From Burkholderiaceae bacterium (GTDB lineage Bacteria; Pseudomonadota; Gammaproteobacteria; Burkholderiales; Burkholderiaceae_C), in assembly GCA_026125795.1 (NCBI GenBank), contig JAHCKM010000001.1, forward strand, positions 992,001 through 1,056,000: a stretch of 64,000 nt of DNA, given 5' to 3'. The notes under the pieces were generated by a model that was not told where the DNA came from, did no database searches, and was given only the letters and a program-made list of their open reading frames with translations. How positions within the stretch are numbered: position 1 is the first letter of the stretch; each line of letters begins with the position of its first letter. This document shows, piece by piece, positions 42,234 through 52,826 of the stretch. The position numbers were made by a program, and so were the translations under genes.

Positions 42234-44015
42234 TCAGAGCGCGAGGTCGGCGGGAATCGTGACCGGATGGTCGAGCAGCATCTGCGCGTAGGCCTTGCCC
42301 TGCGAGTCCATGCGCACCGACGCGATGCCGCCGCCGCCGAGCGCCTCCTGCAGCGTGAAGTTCAGCGCATGCGTGCCGGGCAGGTCGTAGCGGCGTATCT
42401 CGCCGCGCACCAGGTGGGCGAACCAGCCCGCGACCGCCTCCTCGGTGATCGCGGCGCGGATGAAGGGCAGGAACTCGGGGCGGCGCGCGATGAGCCCGAT
42501 GTTGGCCGAGTCGCCCTTGTCGCCGCTGCGGCCCCAGGCGAGTTGCACCAGCGGCACCGTGCGGCTGCCGCGCGCGAAGTCGTCGGCCGCGGGCAGCGGG
42601 CCTTCGACCGCGGGCAGCGTCGCGGGGTCGAAGCTCACGCCGGCGAGCGCCGGTGCGGCCACCGGCTGCGCGCCCATGTCGAGCATCACCGTCAGCTTCG
42701 ACTTCGGCACCAGGCACGAGAACAGCCGCAGCACCGGCTGCACCTTGGGCCGCCCGCCGGTGAAGCCGGTGATCGCAGGGGCCGACATCAGCGCCATCGG
42801 CGCCACCTCGCGCGAGAACAGCTCCAGCGCGTCCTTCAGCGGGTGGCGCACGCCCACCTTGAGCATCACCTCGCGCGACGCGGCGCGGGCGTGCGGGCCG
42901 TAGGTGTCCTCGGCGCCGATGGCTTCGACGCTCGCCTCGGTGAAGTCGGGCCAGCCGCGCCCGGCGAACTCGCGCCGCAGGCGCGCCAGCATCGCCGCGC
43001 CGGTGCGGCGGGCCTTCGCGCCGGCATCGATGCCGCCGATCATGAACAGGCTCATCGCGCGAAAGCCGTCGGCGTAGGTGATGCTGACCTTGGCTTGGTC
43101 GGTGGGCGGCCGGCCGCGCGCGCCCTTGACCTCGACGCGGTCGGGGCCGGCCTGCGTGAGCGTGACGCCCGTGAAGTCGCACACCACGTCGGGCAGGATG
43201 TAGGCGCGCGGGTCGCCGATCTCGTAGAGCATCTGCTCGCCCACCGTCGACGGGCTCACCAGCCCGCCGGTGCCTGCAGGCTTGGTGAGCACGAAGCTGC
43301 CGTCGGCGCGGCACTCGGCGATCGGGAAGCCCATGTCGTCCCAGCCGGGAACGCTCGCCCAGTCGGTGTAGTTGCCGCCGGTGGCCTGGGTGCCGCATTC
43401 GATCAGGTGGCCGGCGAGGCTGCCCTGGGCGAGCTTGTCCAGGTCGTCGGCGGTCCAGCCGAACCCGGCGATCAGCGGCGCCAGCGTCACGGCGCTGTCG
43501 ACGCAGCGGCCGGTGACGACGATGTCGGCGCCGGCGGCCAGCGCCGCCGCGATCGGGAACGCGCCGAGATAGGCGTTCGCGCTCGTCACCTTGGCCGGGA
43601 AGGCGGCGCCGGAGAACATCTCCTTCGTGCCGGCGGCGCGCAGCGCCTCCACCTGCGGCATCAGGTCGTCGCCCAGCACCGCGGCGATCTTCAGGTCGAC
43701 GCCCTCGGCCTCGGAGGCCGCCATCAGCGCGGCCCGGCAGCCCGACGGGTTGACGCCGCCCGCGTTGGCGACCACGCGGATGCCGCGCGCCTTCAACTGC
43801 TTCATCAAGGGCCGGATCGTCGCGACGAAGTCGGGCGCGTAGCCCTGCGTCGGGTCCTTGGCGCGGGCGCGGATCAGCAGCGACATCGTGATCTCGGCCA
43901 GGTAGTCGAAGACCAGCACGTCGATCTCGCCGCGCTCGACCAGCTGCGCGGCGGCGAACTCGGTGTCGCCCCAGAAACCGGAGGCGCAGCCGATGCGGAG
44001 GGTGCTCTTGCTCAC
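42234..44015 (-). CDS. AtuA-like acyclic-terpene-utilisation family protein (DUF1446)
   Basis: A 593-residue protein. The N-terminal part (RIGCASGFWGDTEFAAAQLV, then IDVLVFDYLAEITMSLL) and the C-terminal AtuA-type domain (VPLVQLAWGRSGDKGDSAN) match the family found in citronellol/geraniol and related catabolic clusters. Its reaction is not established. Start is GTG 44015, with AAGGA 9 bases upstream. The carboxylase pair at 50838-54445 in the same operon recalls atuC/atuF, although the genes atuB, atuE and atuG are not recognisable as a set. Confidence 0.85.
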   Translation of the reverse strand: MSKSTLRIGCASGFWGDTEFAAAQLVERGEIDVLVFDYLAEITMSLLIRARAKDPTQGYAPDFVATIRPLMKQLKARGIRVVANAGGVNPSGCRAALMAASEAEGVDLKIAAVLGDDLMPQVEALRAAGTKEMFSGAAFPAKVTSANAYLGAFPIAAALAAGADIVVTGRCVDSAVTLAPLIAGFGWTADDLDKLAQGSLAGHLIECGTQATGGNYTDWASVPGWDDMGFPIAECRADGSFVLTKPAGTGGLVSPSTVGEQMLYEIGDPRAYILPDVVCDFTGVTLTQAGPDRVEVKGARGRPPTDQAKVSITYADGFRAMSLFMIGGIDAGAKARRTGAAMLARLRREFAGRGWPDFTEASVEAIGAEDTYGPHARAASREVMLKVGVRHPLKDALELFSREVAPMALMSAPAITGFTGGRPKVQPVLRLFSCLVPKSKLTVMLDMGAQPVAAPALAGVSFDPATLPAVEGPLPAADDFARGSRTVPLVQLAWGRSGDKGDSANIGLIARRPEFLPFIRAAITEEAVAGWFAHLVRGEIRRYDLPGTHALNFTLQEALGGGGIASVRMDSQGKAYAQMLLDHPVTIPADLAL

Positions 44016-44029
44016 GGGGAAGTCCTTTC

Positions 44030-44509
44030 TCAGGTGGTGCGGCGCGGCCAGAACACGCGCCAGATACCCTTGGCCGTGGCGCACACGCGGCCTTGGTCGT
44101 CGAGCAGCTCGCCTTCGGCGAAGGTGACATTGCGGCCGGCGTTCACGACCTTGCCGTGCGCTGCGAAGTGCGCGCCGGTGGCGGCGCGGACGTAGGTGAT
44201 GTCGAGGTTGATCGTCGACTGCGCGTACGCCAGCGGGTCGATCTCGCGCATCTCGGGGCGGGCCAGGCTGGCGGTGGTGATGGCGCTGCCGAGCGCGCCG
44301 TCGAACATGTAGGCGATGACGCCGCCGTTGAGCACCGCGTCGGAGCCGCCGCCGCCGCGCTGCGTGGCACTGGGTGAGCGCAGATGGATGATGGCTCGCC
44401 CTTCGCCGGCGAGCTCGAGTTCGAGGCCCTGTGCGCCGAGGAAGGTGCCGCCGCCCCAACGCTCCCAGAAGGCGTCGACGACGTGGGCGGGCAGGGGCGG
44501 CAAGTTCAA
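44030..44509 (-). CDS. PaaI-type hotdog thioesterase
   Basis: About 159 residues with a single hotdog fold: NGGVIAYMFDGALGSAITTA carries the helix of the PaaI/YbgC group (Asp in the D-GALG position) and INLDITYVRAATG the core strand. It would hydrolyse acyl- or arylacyl-CoA to free CoA. No ATG fits; the start is a TTG at 44509 (LNLPPLP) with GGAG 9 bases upstream, or the TTG at 44503. It is 14 bases before the AtuA-like gene, in the same operon. Confidence 0.82.
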   Translation of the reverse strand: MNLPPLPAHVVDAFWERWGGGTFLGAQGLELELAGEGRAIIHLRSPSATQRGGGGSDAVLNGGVIAYMFDGALGSAITTASLARPEMREIDPLAYAQSTINLDITYVRAATGAHFAAHGKVVNAGRNVTFAEGELLDDQGRVCATAKGIWRVFWPRRTT

Positions 44510-44550
44510 GACGGCGTCTCCTCGGGAATGCGGATCGGTGGTGCGGATGT

Positions 44551-46197
44551 TCAGGGTGCCAGCCCGAGCGCGCGGATCCGTTCGAGGTGGGCGAGCAGCG
44601 AGCGCTTGGCCACGGGCCAGAGCTGCCTGGGCGTGTCGGCGTAGGCGAGCGGCACCCAGTCGTCGGCGTCGCCGCCGGGACGCTCGCGCATCGCCGCGAC
44701 GACTTTCGCTTCGCGCGCGAGGCGGTGCGCCTTCAGTTGCGCGACCGCGCGCCGCGCCGAGCCGATGACGTGGCCATGCGCAGGCAGGATGAAGTGCACG
44801 TCGAAATGTGCGCACGCGCGGTCGAGGAGGTCGAGAGAATCGATGTAGGCGGCCATGTTGCCGTCGGGCGGGTCGACGACCGTGGTGCTGCCGTTCAGCA
44901 CATGGTCGCCCGAGAACAGCAGACCGTCCTCCTCGGCGACGAGGCAGACGTGGTTGGCGGCGTGGCCGGGCGTGTGCACGGCGCGCAGCGTCAGCGCATG
45001 CTCGGCGTCGGCCAGCGCGATGCGCTCGCCGTCGGCCAGCGCGCGGTCGGGCGTGAACTGCGAGTGGGCGCGCGCCGTCGGCGCCGAGGGCAGCCCGAGG
45101 ATGGGCGGGCGCCGGCCCGTCGCGGCCTCGCAGGCCATGGCCAGCGGCGCGGCCGCAGGCGAATGATCGGGATGCGAATGGGTGCAGACGATGGTGCGCA
45201 CGTCGCCGCCCGTGGCCTCGACGATGCGCGCCACATGGGTGTCGTCGGGCGGCCCGGGATCGACGACGATCCAGCCCGCGGCCGCGCTGCCCAGCAGGTA
45301 GGTGTTCGTGCCCGGCCCGGTCATCACGCCCGGGTTCGGCGCCGTCAGCCGCCAGAGGTGGCGCAGCAGCCGCACCGGCTGCTCGCTCTGCCAGTCCAGC
45401 GCGTGCAGCACCTGCCCGTCCGGACAGACGAGCTCGAGCTCGCCGAACGGCAGGTCCGTCTCCATGAAGCGCTGCGGCTTGCCGCCGACGAGGCCGCCGC
45501 GCGGGCACGACTCCCACAACGGCCGGTCGCCGGCGCAGGCGACGAGCGCGGCCTCGACGCGGTCGAATCCCGCCAGCCAGCGCAGCGTGCGCAGCGTCGG
45601 GAAGATCATCGGCAGCGTGCCCGCCTCGTGGCGCGCCAGCGCGTCGGCGGCGCGCAGCCAGACCGGCTCGAACTGCTCGGCGTCGTCGGCCACCGGCGTC
45701 TGCCCCTCGGGCAGGCGGCCGATCAGGAACAGCGTGTCGAAGCGGCGCGGCTGCACGTCGCGGTCGGTGGTCCAGCGCACCGCCACGCGCAGCGCGTCGG
45801 CCGCGAGCACGAGGCCGTGCGCACGCAGTTGCGCGGGCAGCGGCTGGCGGCGGTCGAACTGCGCGAGCTGCGCTGCCGTCGCCGCGCGCCCGCTGGCGGT
45901 GCATGCATGCAGCACCCCCAGCTCCTCGAAACTCTCGCGCAGCGCGGCCACCGCCGCGGCGAGGTGCGGCAGCGCGGCCGCGGCGGGTGTAACGAGGTCG
46001 TGCGCCTGCGCATCGGCGTCGTCGATGCGTCCGCCCGGGAACACGAACACGCCGGGCAGGAAGCTCGCGTTCGGCGAGCGGCGCGTCAGCAGCACTTCGG
46101 GCGCGCCGTCGGTGTCGCGCAGCCACAGCAGCGTCGCCGCGGGCCGCGGTGCGACGGGCGTGCGCGCGGGGTGAAGCCGGAGGCCCGGGCGGACCAT
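44551..46197 (-). CDS. NUDIX hydrolase fused to metallo-beta-lactamase-fold hydrolase
   Basis: A 548-residue two-domain protein. Residues about 20-220 hold a NUDIX domain with FPGGRIDD and the acidic RESFEELGV of the NUDIX box, the two being separated by an insert; residues about 290-548 hold a metallo-beta-lactamase fold with THSHPDH at 339-345, HTPGHAANH and SGDHVLNGS. NUDIX enzymes cut nucleoside diphosphates (including CoA derivatives) and LACTB2-like lactamase-fold proteins are hydrolases or nucleases. Three bases from the VWA gene stop. The role may be CoA housekeeping, an inference. Confidence 0.87.
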   Translation of the reverse strand: MVRPGLRLHPARTPVAPRPAATLLWLRDTDGAPEVLLTRRSPNASFLPGVFVFPGGRIDDADAQAHDLVTPAAAALPHLAAAVAALRESFEELGVLHACTASGRAATAAQLAQFDRRQPLPAQLRAHGLVLAADALRVAVRWTTDRDVQPRRFDTLFLIGRLPEGQTPVADDAEQFEPVWLRAADALARHEAGTLPMIFPTLRTLRWLAGFDRVEAALVACAGDRPLWESCPRGGLVGGKPQRFMETDLPFGELELVCPDGQVLHALDWQSEQPVRLLRHLWRLTAPNPGVMTGPGTNTYLLGSAAAGWIVVDPGPPDDTHVARIVEATGGDVRTIVCTHSHPDHSPAAAPLAMACEAATGRRPPILGLPSAPTARAHSQFTPDRALADGERIALADAEHALTLRAVHTPGHAANHVCLVAEEDGLLFSGDHVLNGSTTVVDPPDGNMAAYIDSLDLLDRACAHFDVHFILPAHGHVIGSARRAVAQLKAHRLAREAKVVAAMRERPGGDADDWVPLAYADTPRQLWPVAKRSLLAHLERIRALGLAP

Positions 46198-46199
46198 GC

Positions 46200-47597
46200 T
46201 CAGGCGCTCGCGCTGTTCGAGCGCAGCAGTTCGTCGAGCGTGCGTTCGAGGTGGCGCAGCGAATTGCACTCGCGCGCGATGTGGCAGTAGGGCGCGTAAC
46301 GCTTCATCTCCGAGTCGCCCAGGCCCCAGAACGAGCGCGGCTCGGGGTTGAGCCAGATCACGCGGCGCGCCCGGCCGTAGAGGGTCTTCATCACCTCGGT
46401 GCGCGCCTCGCCGCGGTTGTTGCGCGCATCGCCCAGCACGAGCACCGTGGTGCGGTGGTCGATGCGGTGCATCAACTGCTCGTCCAGGTCGAGCAGCATC
46501 TGGCCGTAGTCGGTGCCCGAGCCGCCCACGGCGTTCAGCACCTTGTCCACCGCCTGCTCGACCGGCAGCGCCTCGAAGGTGGCGCCCACGTCGACCAGGT
46601 GGTTGGTGAACGCGAACGACTGCACGTCTGACAGCAGCTCGTCCAGGCTGTACAGGAACAGCAGCAGGAAGCGCGCGTACTGGCGCACCGAGCCGCTCAC
46701 GTCGCAGATGGCCACCACCTTGGGCCGCTCGATGCGCGTGCTGCGCCAGTAGGTCTCGAACAGCACGCCGCCGTAGGCCGCGTTGGCGCGCTGCGTGCGG
46801 CGGAAGTCGAGCTGCCCGCGCTGCTCGCGCCGCTTGCGCCGCGCGTGGCGTTCGGCCAGCCGGCGCGCCATCTTGCGCACGATCTCGTGCATGCGGGCGA
46901 AATCGCGCCGGTCGATGCTGGACAGCTTCTGCGACTGCAGGAACTCGTCGTGCAGCTCGCGCGTCGGCGCGGTGCCGTACATCGCGAGCTTGCGCTCGAC
47001 GAAGTTGCGCACCTCGTTGAAGAGGCGCTTGCGCGCCAGCTCGAGATCGGCGTGCCGTTGCGGCGCGAGCGTCTGGCGGCGCGCGTCGGCGATCTCGCGG
47101 TCGAGCAGCTCGAGGCCCATCGCCTGCTGGATCTTTTGCGTGTAGTGGCCCTTCTGGGTGAAGAACCAGATGTCGGTCAGGCCCACGTCGCGGGCGGCCT
47201 GCTGCATGCGCCGCGCGAGCGCCGCGGAGTCGCCCGCCATCAGCAGCTGCGACAGGGCCTGCCCGGCGCTGCCCTGGCAGCCGCCCGGGCCGCCGCTGCC
47301 CTGGCCGCTGCCCTCGGGCGGCGGGCTCTGCGGCCGTGCCGCGGCACCCGCCCCGGCCACCGCGACCGCGCCCGTGCCGAACGAGTCGAAGCGGAAGAAG
47401 CGGTCGAAGGTCGCGTCGAAGATCGCCCGGTCGGGCAGGTTCTTCGCCAGCGTCGTGCCGAGCGCGGACTTCAGCAGGTCGCGCTCGCTCCAGCCGACCA
47501 GCTCGGTCGCGCGGGCGGCGTCGATTTGCGCGTTCAGGCTGACGTCGAGATCGCTGCCGCGCAGCGCCTTGAAGAAGTCCTCAAGCGTGGCTTGCAT
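46200..47597 (-). CDS. VWA-domain (CoxE-like) protein
   Basis: A 465-residue protein with a C-terminal von Willebrand A domain carrying the MIDAS residues DVSGS near 290, then GGSGTDYGQ and VLVLGDARNN. The N-terminal half is helical and contains a Gly/Pro-rich linker (about 85-110). It overlaps the MoxR gene by 17 bases. MoxR-VWA pairs act as chaperones or cofactor-insertion machines (CoxDE, NorQD, CbbQO types). No metalloenzyme client is encoded beside it, so a client among the acyl-CoA enzymes is possible. Confidence 0.9.
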   Translation of the reverse strand: MQATLEDFFKALRGSDLDVSLNAQIDAARATELVGWSERDLLKSALGTTLAKNLPDRAIFDATFDRFFRFDSFGTGAVAVAGAGAAARPQSPPPEGSGQGSGGPGGCQGSAGQALSQLLMAGDSAALARRMQQAARDVGLTDIWFFTQKGHYTQKIQQAMGLELLDREIADARRQTLAPQRHADLELARKRLFNEVRNFVERKLAMYGTAPTRELHDEFLQSQKLSSIDRRDFARMHEIVRKMARRLAERHARRKRREQRGQLDFRRTQRANAAYGGVLFETYWRSTRIERPKVVAICDVSGSVRQYARFLLLFLYSLDELLSDVQSFAFTNHLVDVGATFEALPVEQAVDKVLNAVGGSGTDYGQMLLDLDEQLMHRIDHRTTVLVLGDARNNRGEARTEVMKTLYGRARRVIWLNPEPRSFWGLGDSEMKRYAPYCHIARECNSLRHLERTLDELLRSNSASA

Positions 47598-48549
47598 GGG
47601 GCAGCTCCGCGTTCTTGCGCGCCTTGTCGAGCAGCGCCGGCAGCTGCTCGGCGGTGCTCGTGATGTCCAGCTCGAACTTGAGGAAGACGTTCAGCGTGTC
47701 GCGCACCATGTCCAGGCTCAGGTGCTCCGAGTTGAGCAGCAGCAGCGTCTTGGCCCAGTCGATCGTCTCGCTGACCGAGGGCTGCTTCTTCAGGTCGAGC
47801 TCGCGCACCGCCTGCACGAAGGCGACGAGTTCCCGGTTCAGCTTCTCGCTCAGCCCGGGCACGCGCCGCTCGAGGATGCGCCGCTCGACCGCCGCGTCGG
47901 GGAAGGGGATGTGCAGGTGCAGGCAGCGGCGCTTGAGCGCGTCGCTCATCTCGCGCGTGTTGTTGCTGGTCAGGAAGACGAGCGGCTTGACCTTCGCGGC
48001 GATCGTGCCCAGCTCGGGCACCGAGACCTGGAAGTCCGACAGCACCTCGAGCAGGAAGGCCTCGAACTCGGGGTCCGACTTGTCGACCTCGTCGATCAGC
48101 AGCACGCAGCCGCGCTCCTGGTGCAGCGCCTGGTACAGCGGACGCGGCTCGAGGAAGTGTTCGGAGAAGAACAGGTCGTCATGCGCATGCAGCCGTTCGA
48201 TCGAGGCCGCCAGCCCGACGCTGCCTTGCATCAGTTCGGCGAGCTTGTCCTTGAGCAGCTGCGTGTAGAGCAGCTGCTTGCCGTACTTCCATTCGTACAG
48301 CGCCTTCGACTCGTCCAGGCCCTCGTAGCACTGCATGCGGATCAGCGGCACGTCGAGGATCGCGGCCATGCTCTTGGCGAGCTCGGTCTTGCCGACACCG
48401 GCCGGCCCCTCGACCAGCACCGGCTTCTCGAGGTTGAACGCGAGGTAGACCGCGGTGGCGAGCTGGCGGCTCGCGATGTAGTCCACGTCGGCGAGGCGCG
48501 ACGACACGACGTCGACGCTCTCGAAGTGGGTGTCATGCAGCGACTTCAT
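47581..48549 (-). CDS. MoxR-family AAA+ ATPase
   Basis: A 322-residue AAA+ ATPase with Walker A EGPAGVGKTE at about 47-56, Walker B VLLIDEVDK near 145-155, sensor 1 FLTSNNTRE and an arginine finger region DALKRRCLHLHIP. MoxR proteins remodel partner enzymes, usually with a VWA protein, which is encoded next and overlaps by 17 bases. It overlaps the dehydrogenase-like gene at 48533 by 17 bases as well. Such overlaps place it firmly inside the acyl-CoA operon. Confidence 0.92.
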   Translation of the reverse strand: MKSLHDTHFESVDVVSSRLADVDYIASRQLATAVYLAFNLEKPVLVEGPAGVGKTELAKSMAAILDVPLIRMQCYEGLDESKALYEWKYGKQLLYTQLLKDKLAELMQGSVGLAASIERLHAHDDLFFSEHFLEPRPLYQALHQERGCVLLIDEVDKSDPEFEAFLLEVLSDFQVSVPELGTIAAKVKPLVFLTSNNTREMSDALKRRCLHLHIPFPDAAVERRILERRVPGLSEKLNRELVAFVQAVRELDLKKQPSVSETIDWAKTLLLLNSEHLSLDMVRDTLNVFLKFELDITSTAEQLPALLDKARKNAELPHASHA

Positions 48550-49690
48550 GGGGATCCTTGGATTGGAGGAGGGCCGAGCCGGCGTCGAGTTGGCGCGCCT
48601 CGCCGACGCCGCGCGCGATGCTCAGCACGGTGCGCATGTCGGCGGCGATGCGGTGCAGGCCGTCGCCGAGGTCGTCGAGCGTGGCGGCGAAGGCTTCGAA
48701 GCCCGCCTGCCAGCGCTCGAACAGGATGCGTGCGCCGGCGTTCAGCCGGGCCAGGTCGTCGTCGGGGCCGCGCCGCTCCAGGTGGCGCGCCGACTCGTCG
48801 GCCAGCGGCCGGAGCGCCGCCAGTTCAAGCTGCAGCGCGCCGAGCCGGCGCGTCGTCGCCGCAGACGCCCGGGTGCCGCGCAGCCATGCCGCCAAGGCGT
48901 CGAGTTCGGCCTGCATCGCGCCGCTCATCGCGGCGGCGAGCAGCGCGTCTTCGACGATGCGCACCGGTCGTGCGATGCGGGCGAAGGCCTCGCCGCCGGT
49001 GTCCAGCCGGAGCGCGTCCGGCACGGCGCAGGCTTCGAGCCTCAGGCTGGCATGGCCGAGCGGCGCGAGGGCGGCTCCGGACGCGTCCTGTACTTGCAGG
49101 CCGACCTCACCCCTCTCGACGACGAAGGCGTCGAAGGTCTTGCGGCCGTCGTTCTCGCCGGTGACGGCGAGCACGACGAAGGCCCCGGCCGCCGGCCCAT
49201 TGCTGACCCAGGACTTGCTGCCGTCGAGCAGCCAGCCGTCGCCGCCGCTTTCGCGGTCGCGCCGCGCGGTGCAGCGCAGGCGCTTGGGGTGGGCGCCGGC
49301 GTCGGGCTCGGAGATGGCCAGGCCGACGATGCGCTGACCGCTGGCCATCATGCGCAGCAGGGCACGGTGTCCCTCCGCGCGCACGTTCGGTCCGATCACG
49401 AAACGGCCGAGCATTTCGTGCAGCAACCAGCCGAGCGCGAGGCCCAGCGAGCCGGTCTCGCGCGCGATCAGGCCGGACAGGCGCGCGATCGACGGCCAGC
49501 CGGCGCGCGGGCCGCGCCCGTCGAGGTCGAAGCTCAGGCCGAGCAGGCTCTGCGCGGCGAGGTGCTGCCACCACTCGACAGGGAAGCGCCCGGCGCGATC
49601 GACCCGCGGGGCATCGCGCAGCGCATCGGCCATGCGGCGCTCGAGGCTGTCAGCGGCGTCGATCGGGCTGGCGGCGAACGCGGGCTTCAT
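48533..49690 (-). CDS. Acyl-CoA dehydrogenase-like protein, probable non-catalytic partner
   Basis: A 385-residue protein with dehydrogenase-like segments (GLAISEPDAGAHPKRLRC and GSKSWVSNGPAAG). It lacks the C-terminal EGT-x4-R motif, and the helix-G region reads VRIVEDALLAAAM with no Glu-Arg pair. The last 130 residues are shortened and rearranged compared with full enzymes. Its start overlaps the stop of the dehydrogenase at 49687 (ATGA), so it is likely the small or structural subunit of a heteromeric enzyme. It overlaps MoxR by 17 bases on the other side. Confidence 0.8.
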   Translation of the reverse strand: MKPAFAASPIDAADSLERRMADALRDAPRVDRAGRFPVEWWQHLAAQSLLGLSFDLDGRGPRAGWPSIARLSGLIARETGSLGLALGWLLHEMLGRFVIGPNVRAEGHRALLRMMASGQRIVGLAISEPDAGAHPKRLRCTARRDRESGGDGWLLDGSKSWVSNGPAAGAFVVLAVTGENDGRKTFDAFVVERGEVGLQVQDASGAALAPLGHASLRLEACAVPDALRLDTGGEAFARIARPVRIVEDALLAAAMSGAMQAELDALAAWLRGTRASAATTRRLGALQLELAALRPLADESARHLERRGPDDDLARLNAGARILFERWQAGFEAFAATLDDLGDGLHRIAADMRTVLSIARGVGEARQLDAGSALLQSKDPHEVAA

Positions 49691-50835
49691 GCGTGGAATC
49701 CCAGCTGCCGGGCGGCGAGATCGCGCATCACTTCCTCGGCGCCGCCGCCGATCGCGTTCACCTTCACCTCTCGGTAGATGCGCTCGACCTTGACGCCGCG
49801 GATGAAGCCGGCGCCGCCGTGCAGCTGCACCGCCTCGCTGGCGCAGAAGGCCATCGTCTGCGTGGCCTGGTTCTTCAGCAGGCAGATCTCGCCGACGGGC
49901 GCGTCGCCCTGCTCGACGCGCCAGGCCAGCAACTCGAGCATCGCCTGCGTGGCCTCGATGCGCATCGCCATGTCGGCGAGCTTGTGGCGCGTCACCTGCT
50001 GGTCGATCAGCCGCCCGCCGAACATCTCGCGCTGCCGGGCCCAGGCCAGCGCTTCGTCCAGACACACGCGCGCGAAGCCATTGGCGCCCGCGGCGAGGAA
50101 GATGCGCTCGCGGTTGAAGTTGCGCATGATCGCCTTGAAGCCCTGGTTCTCGGCACCGACCAGGTTCTCTGCCGGCACGCGCGCGCCGTCGAAATGCAGC
50201 GTGGCGGTGTCCGAGCACAGCCAGCCCATCTTGGCGAGCGGCGTCTGCGTGAAGCCGGGGGTGCCCTTCTCGACCAGCAGCAGCGACACGCCGCCTGCCC
50301 CGGCGCCGCCGGTGCGCACGGCGACGGTGTAGAAGTCGGCGCGCATGCCCGAGGTGATGAAGGTCTTGGAGCCGTCGACGACGTAGTGGTCGACGTCTCG
50401 CCGTGCGGTGGTGCGCAGGTTGGCGACGTCCGAGCCGCCCGAGGGCTCGGTGATCGCCAGCGCGCTGATCTTGTCGCCCCGCATCACCGCGGGCAGCACC
50501 TTGCGCCTGAGCGCTTCCGAGCCGACGTGGACGATCGGCGGGCAGCCGATGGTGTGCGACATCAGGCTCGCGAGCACGCCGCCGGCGCCGCAGCGCGCCA
50601 GCTCCTGCGTGGCGACGATGGTCATGAACAGGTCGCCGTCGTTGCCTCCCTGCTCGGCCGGGAACCCCAGGCCGAGCAGGCCGATCTCGGCCGCCTTGCG
50701 GTACAGCTCGCGCGGGAAGGCGCCGGCGCTTTCCCAGGCCTCGACATGCGGCGTGATCTCGCGCGCGACGAAGCGGCGCATCGCATCGCGGAAGGCCGCG
50801 TGGTCGACGGTGTAGTACGGGCTGGATGCACCCAT
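49687..50835 (-). CDS. Acyl-CoA dehydrogenase, helix-G Glu type, probable catalytic half of a heteromer
   Basis: A 382-residue dehydrogenase with ALAITEPSGGSDVANLRT and GSKTFITSGMRADF. The C-terminal motif reads GGGAEEVMRDLAARQLG in place of EGT-x4-R; Glu243 in FNRERI is the likely base. It starts 2 bases after the biotin-carboxylase stop and overlaps the next dehydrogenase-like gene by 4 bases, mirroring the pair at 21249/22412. In geranyl- and leucine-type pathways a dehydrogenase precedes the carboxylase step, which fits this order. Confidence 0.9.
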   Translation of the reverse strand: MGASSPYYTVDHAAFRDAMRRFVAREITPHVEAWESAGAFPRELYRKAAEIGLLGLGFPAEQGGNDGDLFMTIVATQELARCGAGGVLASLMSHTIGCPPIVHVGSEALRRKVLPAVMRGDKISALAITEPSGGSDVANLRTTARRDVDHYVVDGSKTFITSGMRADFYTVAVRTGGAGAGGVSLLLVEKGTPGFTQTPLAKMGWLCSDTATLHFDGARVPAENLVGAENQGFKAIMRNFNRERIFLAAGANGFARVCLDEALAWARQREMFGGRLIDQQVTRHKLADMAMRIEATQAMLELLAWRVEQGDAPVGEICLLKNQATQTMAFCASEAVQLHGGAGFIRGVKVERIYREVKVNAIGGGAEEVMRDLAARQLGFHA

Positions 50836-50837
50836 GG

Positions 50838-52825
<1,988 letters not shown>

Positions 52826-52826
<1 letters not shown>

